Both the position numbers and the translations under genes were made by a program. This document shows, in pieces, positions 32,402 to 37,941 of a DNA stretch of 37,941 nucleotides (position 1 is the stretch's first letter; each line of letters opens with the position of its first letter). This DNA is from Vulcanimicrobiota bacterium (GTDB lineage Bacteria > Vulcanimicrobiota > Vulcanimicrobiia > Vulcanimicrobiales > Vulcanimicrobiaceae), in the NCBI GenBank assembly GCA_028287565.1, contig JAQBPK010000242.1, positions 1 to 37,941 on the forward strand, in the 5' to 3' direction. The notes beneath the pieces were generated by a model. That model worked only from the letters and a program-made list of their open reading frames with translations, was not told the origin of the DNA and ran no database searches.

Positions 32402-32653
32402 ATGACCGACGATCGCACGAACGCGGGCGGCCAAGCCGCGACCGGCGAGCCTGCGCTCACGCAGAAAAACTCCGCGACGGTTCGCGGCGAGGAGATTCTG
32501 GCGGACAGCGGTACGGCGGAGGACCTGAGCGGGGAGACGACCACGCGCACCAAGACCGGCGCCATGCCGCCGTCCTACGGCGCCGCGGGCGGCACGACCG
32601 ACGCCTATGAAGAGAGCGCCGGCGAAGCGGACTCCCATGGCTCAGGGAGCTAG
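32402..32653 (+). CDS. second disordered hydrophilic small protein (83 aa)
   Basis: An 83-residue protein rich in Gly, Thr, Glu, Ala and Ser, with no predicted fold: MTDDRTNAGGQAATGEP, VRGEEILADSGTAEDLSG, PPSYGAAGGTTDAYEESAG. GAGGTGA upstream gives a fair ribosome-binding site. Similar in kind to the preceding 93-residue protein and possibly a diverged copy. It lies 7 bases before the DUF2231 start. Confidence 0.6.
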   Translation: MTDDRTNAGGQAATGEPALTQKNSATVRGEEILADSGTAEDLSGETTTRTKTGAMPPSYGAAGGTTDAYEESAGEADSHGSGS

Positions 32654-32660
32654 CGACGCG

Positions 32661-33236
32661 ATGACGACCAACGCGCCGGTTCGCCCCGACTTGCACCACA
32701 CGCACGCATCACCGGAATCCGAGCTGCAACGGATCAAAGAGCCCGCGACGCCGCTCGCCGGGCCGTACGGGCATCCGTTTCATCCGATCGCCGTGACGAT
32801 CCCGATCGGCGCGTGGGCAGCCAGCCTGCTGTTCGATCTCGCATCGCTGCGCAGCGACGAGCCGCGCGTGTTCGCGCGCGGCTCCGCCGAGCTGCTGAAG
32901 ACGGGGCTGGCGGGCGGCGCCGTCGCGTCGTTCCTCGGCTTTCTCGACTATCTGAAGATTCCGAAGAACAGCAAAGCCGGCGTTACCGCAACGACGCACC
33001 TCGCGCTCAACGTCACGACGATGGGCCTGTATCTGCTCAACCTCACGCAGCGCGAGAAGCGGCTGCACGCGGACGCGTCGCGCAATGACGCCGTGTCGCA
33101 GAACGAGATCGGGCTCTCGCTACTCGCGCTGACGCTGCTGGGCGCGTCCGGCTGGTTGGGCGGAATGCTCGCGTACCATTTCGGCGTTCGCGTCGCCGAC
33201 GAGCGCACGCAAGCTGAGGGCCTGCACCGCGTGTAG
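32661..33236 (+). CDS. DUF2231 membrane protein
   Basis: A 191-residue membrane protein. After a polar N-terminus, GPYGHPFHPIAVTIPIGAWAAS contains the H-P-x-H-P motif of DUF2231, and four hydrophobic segments follow (SLLFDLASL, TGLAGGAVASFLGFLDYL, HLALNVTTMGLYLLNL, LSLLALTLLGASGWLGGMLAYHFG). DUF2231 proteins may bind haem or metal through the histidines, as related families do; function is open. ATG 32661 is chosen; ATG 32637 would add eight residues and overlap the preceding gene. Confidence 0.87.
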   Translation: MTTNAPVRPDLHHTHASPESELQRIKEPATPLAGPYGHPFHPIAVTIPIGAWAASLLFDLASLRSDEPRVFARGSAELLKTGLAGGAVASFLGFLDYLKIPKNSKAGVTATTHLALNVTTMGLYLLNLTQREKRLHADASRNDAVSQNEIGLSLLALTLLGASGWLGGMLAYHFGVRVADERTQAEGLHRV

Positions 33237-33272
33237 CGAGGAGCATCACCGCGGCGCGGCGGACCATGCGCC

Positions 33273-34448
33273 GTGCCACGTCGCAACGACCTCCCGCTGC
33301 TGATCGCCGGCGGCGGAATCGGCGGCCTCGCCGCCGCGCTCGCGGTCGCGCAGACCGGCCGCACCGTCCACGTGCTGGAGAAAGCCGCACAGTTCGGCGA
33401 GATCGGCGCCGGTCTGCAGCTAGCGCCGAACGCGTCGCACGTGCTGGCGCGGCTGGGCGTGCTCGATGCGATCGCGCAGTTTGCCGTGTACCCGCGGCGT
33501 CTGATGTGGCGCGACGCGCGCAGCGGCGAGCGCGTCACCGCGCTGGATCTGGGCGAGAAGTTCCGCGCGCGCTACGGCCACCCGTATGTGGTCATGCACC
33601 GCAGCGATCTGCTCGACGTGCTGCTCGCCGCGGCACGGGCCGATGCGCGCATCGTGCTGGAGCCGTCGCGCCATGTCCTCGACGTCGAAGAGCACGGCGA
33701 CCGCGTGCGCGCGTTGTGCGCGGACGGTTCGTCGTACGACGGATTTGCCGCGGTCGCTGCGGACGGCTTGTGGTCGCGGCTGCGCAAGCTCGTCCACGAC
33801 GACGGCGAGCCGGTCGCCGCGCGCTACGTCGCGTACCGTGGAACGATTCCGGTCGCCGAGCTGTGGGAAGGCGCCGGTCTGGAAGACGTTACGCTGTGGA
33901 CCGCGCCGGGACTGCACTTCGTGCAGTATCCGATCCGCGGCGGGCAGCTCTTCAACCAAGTCGCGGTGTTCACCAGCGCGCGGTACCATCCGGACAACGA
34001 GGACTGGGCAAAACCGGACGAGCTCGACGCGCGCTTCGCCGTCGGCTGCGACGCCGTGCGGGCCGGCATCGCGCGGATCGGCCGCGACCGGTACTGGACG
34101 ATGTACGACCGCGAGCCGATCGCGCAGTGGAGCCGCGGACGGCTCGTGCTGCTCGGGGACGCCGCGCATCCGATGCTGCAGTACATGGCACAGGGCGCTT
34201 GCCAAGCGCTCGAAGACGGCGTCGTGCTGGCTGACGCGCTCGCCGCGCACGACGACCCCGCGCACGCCTTCACCGCCTATCGCGACCGGCGCTCTCTGCG
34301 AACCGCGCGCGTGCAGTACAGCGCGCGGCTGTTCGGCGAGATCTGGCACGCTGGCGACGTCGGCGCGACGCTGCGCGACACGATGCTCGCCGCACGTCCG
34401 GACGACGACTTCTCCCACAGCGACTGGCTGTACGGCTGGCGTCCTTGA
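33273..34448 (+). CDS. FAD-dependent monooxygenase, 3-hydroxybenzoate 6-hydroxylase/salicylate hydroxylase-like
   Basis: A 391-residue group A flavoprotein hydroxylase, NAD(P)H- and O2-dependent on aromatic substrates. The FAD ADP-binding motif is LLIAGGGIGGLAAALAVA with the glutamate in VLEKAAQFGEIGAGLQLAPNA. The DG-like segment is VAADGLWSRLR, and the flavin ribityl-binding motif is VLLGDAAHPMLQYMAQGACQALEDG. The L-Q-Y-x-A-x-G-A-x-x-A-x-E-D run is characteristic of 3-hydroxybenzoate 6-hydroxylases. Start GTG at 33273. No ring-cleavage genes are in the window, so the pathway is unclear. Confidence 0.9.
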   Translation: MPRRNDLPLLIAGGGIGGLAAALAVAQTGRTVHVLEKAAQFGEIGAGLQLAPNASHVLARLGVLDAIAQFAVYPRRLMWRDARSGERVTALDLGEKFRARYGHPYVVMHRSDLLDVLLAAARADARIVLEPSRHVLDVEEHGDRVRALCADGSSYDGFAAVAADGLWSRLRKLVHDDGEPVAARYVAYRGTIPVAELWEGAGLEDVTLWTAPGLHFVQYPIRGGQLFNQVAVFTSARYHPDNEDWAKPDELDARFAVGCDAVRAGIARIGRDRYWTMYDREPIAQWSRGRLVLLGDAAHPMLQYMAQGACQALEDGVVLADALAAHDDPAHAFTAYRDRRSLRTARVQYSARLFGEIWHAGDVGATLRDTMLAARPDDDFSHSDWLYGWRP

Positions 34449-34513
34449 TCGGCCGCCTGCGACCGAAGCGCGCGGAGAACCCCGCGGCGACCGCGTATCG
34501 TTAGCCGGTGACC

Positions 34514-37180
34514 ATGACCGCCCGGCCCGAGCTTCCGAAGACCTACGACCCCGCCGAGGTCGAGCCGCGGCTTTATGAGGCCTGGCTGAAGGCGCGCGTC
34601 TTCCACGAGGACCCCGATCCGGCTCGGCCGCCGTTCATCATCTCCATGCCGCCGCCGAACATCACCGGGCGCGCGCACCTCGGTCATGCCTCCACGTACA
34701 CGACGATGGACCTGGTCACGCGCTACCACCGCATGCTCGGCGAGAACGCGGACTGGATTCCCGGCCAAGACCACGCCGCCATCGCGACCGAGAGCGTGCT
34801 CGTGCGCGAGCTCGCGAAGGAAGGCCGAACGCGCAACGAGCTGGGCCGCGAGAAGTTCATCGAGATCGCGTGGGCGTGGCGCGAGCAGTACGGCGGCGAG
34901 ATCAACGAGGCGTTCCGGCGGCTCGGCTTCGGACCGGACTGGGACCGCGAGCGCTTCACGCTGGACCCGGCTCTGTCGGCGGCGGTCATCAAGGTGTTCG
35001 TCGACCTCTACGACGACGGGTTGATCTACCGCGGCACGCGCCTCGTGTACTGGGATCCGAAGGCGCAGTCGACGCTGTCCGACGCCGAAGTCGAGGACGA
35101 AGAGCGCGACACGTTCCTGTGGCACCTTCGCTATCGCGGCGAGGACGGCGGTGACGGGCTCGTCATCGCGACGACGCGGCCCGAGACGTATCTCGCCGAC
35201 GTCGCGGTCGCGGTGCATCCCGGCGACGAGCGCTACCGGCATCTCATCGGCACGAACGTCGTGCTGCCGATCGTCGACCGCGCGATCCCGGTGATCGCGG
35301 ACGACGCGGTGCTGACCGAGTTCGGTACCGGCGCGGTGAAGGTGACGCCGGCGCACGACCAGACCGACTACGAGATCGGCCAGCGCCACGGCTTGCCGAT
35401 GCCGACCGTGATCGACTTCGACGCGCGCATCGCCGCGCCGCTATGGCGCTACGACGAAACGCCCGAGCGCCGCGCGCCGATCGACGCGCAGGCGCCGAAG
35501 ATGGCGCCGTACGCGGGGCTCGACCGCTTCGACGCCCGCAAGCGCATCGTCGCGGATCTGCGCGCGCTCGGTGCGCTCGTCGAGGAGCGGCCGTACCACA
35601 CGCAGCTGCCGGTGAGCTCGCGTTCCGGCGAGGTGATCGAGCCGCTGCTGTCGCTGCAGTGGTTCGTGCGCATGAAGCCGCTGGCGAAGCCCGCGCTCGC
35701 GGCGTACCGCGGCGGCGCGCCGCATTTCGTGCCGGAGCGCTTCGGGCGCACGTACGCCGCCGGTTTGGAGAACATCCGCGACTGGAACATCTCGCGGCAG
35801 ATTTGGTGGGGCCATCAGCTGCCGGTGTGGTACACGCCGAACGACGACGTGATCGTCGCGCACGACGAAGACGAGGCGAAGCGCATCGCGCGCGAGCGCT
35901 TCGGCATAGACGACGTGCGGCGCGATCCCGACACGCTCGACACGTGGTTCAGCTCGGGGCTGTGGCCGTTCTCGATCCTGGGCTGGCCGGAGAAGACGCC
36001 CGAGCTCGACCACTGGTATCCCAACCAGGTGATGATCACCAGCCGCGACATCATCTTTCTGTGGGTGTCGCGCATGGTGATGCTGGGGCAGCGGTTCGCC
36101 GGCGCGATGCCGTTCCGGACGGTGTTCGTCACGCCGCTGGTGTTCGACGTGCACGGGCGCAAGATGTCGAAATCGCTCGGCAACGCGATCGACCCGATGG
36201 ACGATCTCGTGCCGCGGTACGGCGCGGACGGCACGCGCTTCGGCATCCTGCGCCAGATGCGCCTGGAGTCGCAGGAGCTGCGTTTCGATGAGCGCTATTG
36301 CGATGAGGCCAAACGTTTCGCGACCAAGCTGTGGAACGCGCTGCGCTACACCTGCGCGCTGCCCGAAGAGATCCCGGGCGCAAACGTGCTGCCGCCGCGC
36401 GAGAAGCTCACCGTCGCCGACAAGTGGATTCTCACCGAGCTGCGCGCGTGCGTGGAAGCGGTGACGCGCGCGTACGACCGCTTCGAGCTCGGGGTCGCCG
36501 CCGACACGCTCTTGCAGTTCGGCTGGTACACGTTCTGCGACTGGTACGTCGAGGCGACGAAAGCCCCCGGCCAGCACGCCACGCGCGCGGCGGTCCTGTC
36601 GTTCGTGCTCAACGCGTTCGTGCGCGCGATGCATCCGATCGCGCCGTTCGTCACCGAGGAGATCTGGCAGACGCTGCCGCACGACGGCGCGACGATCGTC
36701 ACGGCGTCGTGGCCCGACGTGGCGGAGATTCCGTCGTTTCCGGACGAAGCCGCCGTGTTCCGCAGCGTCATCGAGAAAGTCGAGCAGCTGCGCAACGCGC
36801 GCTCCGAGTGGGCGATTCAGCCGAAAGACTGGATGCGCGTGGAGATCCCCGCGGCGCTGCAATCCGAGCGCGACGTGGTCGAAGCGATCGCGACGCTGGC
36901 GCGCGCCGAGATCGCGACGTACGACGGCGGCGACGGGAGCGTGCGCGACCGCATCCTCGCGGTACGAGGCGTCGCGGACACCGCCAAGCTGCGCGAGCGC
37001 TACGCGCGCGAGGAGAAGCGGCTCGAAGCCGAGGTCGCGCGGTCGGAGAAGAAGCTCGCGAACGAAAGTTTCGTCGCCAAGGCGTCGCCGGACGTCGTCG
37101 CAGCCGAGCGCGCGAAGCTGGACGAGTACCGGCGTGAGCTCGCGCGCGTTCGCACCGCTCTGGACGCATTGCCCGCCTGA
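34514..37180 (+). CDS. valS: valyl-tRNA synthetase
   Basis: An 888-residue class Ia synthetase charging tRNA-Val. The HIGH motif is NITGRAHLGHAS, so it reads HLGH at about residues 55-58. The CP1 editing domain contains VIATTRPETYLADVAVAVHP and GTGAVKVTPAHDQTDYEIG. WFSSGLWPFSILGWPE and the KMSKS loop GRKMSKSLGNAIDP (about residues 550-554) complete the catalytic core. The anticodon-binding domain has FCDWYVEATK and HPIAPFVTEEIWQ. A C-terminal coiled-coil (EEKRLEAEVARSEKKLANESFVAKA) is present as in ValRS. GTG at 34508 is an alternative start two codons earlier. Confidence 0.97.
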   Translation: MTARPELPKTYDPAEVEPRLYEAWLKARVFHEDPDPARPPFIISMPPPNITGRAHLGHASTYTTMDLVTRYHRMLGENADWIPGQDHAAIATESVLVRELAKEGRTRNELGREKFIEIAWAWREQYGGEINEAFRRLGFGPDWDRERFTLDPALSAAVIKVFVDLYDDGLIYRGTRLVYWDPKAQSTLSDAEVEDEERDTFLWHLRYRGEDGGDGLVIATTRPETYLADVAVAVHPGDERYRHLIGTNVVLPIVDRAIPVIADDAVLTEFGTGAVKVTPAHDQTDYEIGQRHGLPMPTVIDFDARIAAPLWRYDETPERRAPIDAQAPKMAPYAGLDRFDARKRIVADLRALGALVEERPYHTQLPVSSRSGEVIEPLLSLQWFVRMKPLAKPALAAYRGGAPHFVPERFGRTYAAGLENIRDWNISRQIWWGHQLPVWYTPNDDVIVAHDEDEAKRIARERFGIDDVRRDPDTLDTWFSSGLWPFSILGWPEKTPELDHWYPNQVMITSRDIIFLWVSRMVMLGQRFAGAMPFRTVFVTPLVFDVHGRKMSKSLGNAIDPMDDLVPRYGADGTRFGILRQMRLESQELRFDERYCDEAKRFATKLWNALRYTCALPEEIPGANVLPPREKLTVADKWILTELRACVEAVTRAYDRFELGVAADTLLQFGWYTFCDWYVEATKAPGQHATRAAVLSFVLNAFVRAMHPIAPFVTEEIWQTLPHDGATIVTASWPDVAEIPSFPDEAAVFRSVIEKVEQLRNARSEWAIQPKDWMRVEIPAALQSERDVVEAIATLARAEIATYDGGDGSVRDRILAVRGVADTAKLRERYAREEKRLEAEVARSEKKLANESFVAKASPDVVAAERAKLDEYRRELARVRTALDALPA

Positions 37181-37310
37181 CCGGACCCGGGCGCACGTGC
37201 GTGGAGATGTAGGAATCGCCTGACGCCCTGCGAACTATGCTCGTCTAACCGTGCGGCGCAAGCGTATTAGCAGCCGCCGCCCGGCGTGTTGAGCGTGAGA
37301 GGGGTCGGAC

Positions 37311-37941
37311 GTGGACACAGCTCGGATCGCCTACTGCAAGATCCATCCGGGGGTCGGCATCGCGCGGGTGGGCAACAGCCCCGACGCCTATTTCATCGGC
37401 CCCGAGTCGCCCGGGATCGTTCCGGTGCCGCTCGACGGCCGGTACAAGGACGACGTGGGCCGGGTGAAGCGCCAAGCCGCGCGATTCCGCATCTACGCGT
37501 ACGCGGAGAACGGCGAGGTGCTCGGCGAGCTCGGCGTGGGCGACGCCGCGATCGAGTGGACGGTGCACCTCGCGAACACGAAGGCCGACTGGTTCGGCTT
37601 CCAGTCGCGCTTCGACACGAATCCCAAGACGCTTCGCAACGCAAAGATCGGCGAGGACGAGCGCTACAAGCTGCGGATCGATCCGGGGCCGCGCACGATT
37701 GCGGGCCGGAACGCCGGCGGCGACGCGAAGTACCGCTTCGACGGCGGGAGTTTCTTCGACAAGCCGGTGCCGCTGGGCGAGCTGCGCACCGACCGCGACG
37801 GTCATTTGCTCGTTCTCGGCGGCTTCGGCGACTCCGAAGCACCCGCGGGCGAGCCGATCGTGCAGTACGCGAACAACGACGGCTGGCACGACGACACCTC
37901 CGACGGTCCGGTGAGCGCCACGGTCGTGCTGCACGCGGACG
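37311..37941 (+). CDS. LodA/GoxA-like quinoprotein amino-acid oxidase, 3' end missing
   Basis: About 210 N-terminal residues are in the window. The start DTARIAYCKIHPGVGIARVGNS, the ESPGIVP segment, RFRIYAYAENGEVLGEL and LANTKADWFGFQSRFD are the N-terminal pattern of the LodA family (L-lysine 6-oxidase, glycine oxidase), which use a cysteine tryptophylquinone. The PGPRTIAGRNAGGDAKYRFDGG region and GDSEAPAGEPIVQYANNDGWHDD also fit. The GTG at 37311 has GAGAGGGG just upstream. The CTQ-forming Cys and Trp and the LodB-type flavoprotein needed for cofactor formation would lie beyond the right edge. Confidence 0.88.
   Translation, partial: MDTARIAYCKIHPGVGIARVGNSPDAYFIGPESPGIVPVPLDGRYKDDVGRVKRQAARFRIYAYAENGEVLGELGVGDAAIEWTVHLANTKADWFGFQSRFDTNPKTLRNAKIGEDERYKLRIDPGPRTIAGRNAGGDAKYRFDGGSFFDKPVPLGELRTDRDGHLLVLGGFGDSEAPAGEPIVQYANNDGWHDDTSDGPVSATVVLHAD

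Noticed and set aside
33273-34448. FAD monooxygenase as the LodB partner of the LodA-like protein
   Set aside because: It is separated by valS and its LQYxAxGA motif is that of aromatic hydroxylases; LodB genes normally adjoin lodA.

Overview
The window is GC-rich bacterial chromosome with densely packed, mostly chromosomal-looking genes and many GTG and TTG starts. No plasmid, phage, insertion-sequence, CRISPR, rRNA or tRNA signal was seen. Gene content (class II ribonucleotide reductase, a chemoreceptor-type sensor domain, DUF4126, DUF2231, many small secreted or disordered proteins, an MFLFFSNR-type mini membrane protein) would fit an uncultured GC-rich soil lineage such as Eremiobacterota/WPS-2 or a neighbour. 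That placement is inference from recall and was not computed.

Layout. At 1-4.2 kb (minus) lies a four-gene operon: a ThDP-dependent acetolactate-synthase-like enzyme followed by a NitT/TauT-type ABC importer (ATPase, permease, substrate-binding protein cut by the left edge). At 4.3-7.5 kb (plus) are a 35-residue membrane protein, a DyP/YfeX-type peroxidase, two short-chain dehydrogenases and a GNAT acetyltransferase. At 7.5-9.8 kb (minus) are a small unknown protein and an OPT-family oligopeptide transporter, divergent from a type I glutamine synthetase (9.9-11.3 kb). At 11.3-12.8 kb (minus) are a cupin and a Tat/lipobox alpha/beta-hydrolase. At 12.8-15 kb (plus) are a zinc-ribbon protein, a winged-helix-like protein, an orphan chemoreceptor-type membrane domain, a DUF3343 protein and a DUF1697 protein. 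At 15-22.8 kb is a mixed region of secreted or unknown proteins, an HxlR regulator with a readable promoter, a MEDS-domain histidine kinase and a DUF4126 membrane protein.

The centrepiece is 23.0-30.6 kb (minus): one 2522-codon reading frame encoding an adenosylcobalamin-dependent (class II) ribonucleotide reductase interrupted by four inteins of 165, 365, 373 and 432 residues. Together they are 1335 residues, more than the 1187-residue enzyme itself. Three inteins sit directly before the three active-site cysteines, and inteins 2 and 3 are separated by an 11-residue extein. The fourth splits the substrate phosphate-binding loop. Upstream, a sigma70-like promoter is overlaid by two NrdR-like boxes 32 bp apart, which predicts dNTP-responsive repression.

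At 30.9-37.2 kb (plus) follow a YqeG-type HAD phosphatase, an L-2-haloacid dehalogenase-like enzyme, two disordered small proteins, a DUF2231 membrane protein, a 3-hydroxybenzoate 6-hydroxylase-like flavoprotein monooxygenase and valyl-tRNA synthetase. The right edge cuts a LodA/GoxA-like quinoprotein amino-acid oxidase.
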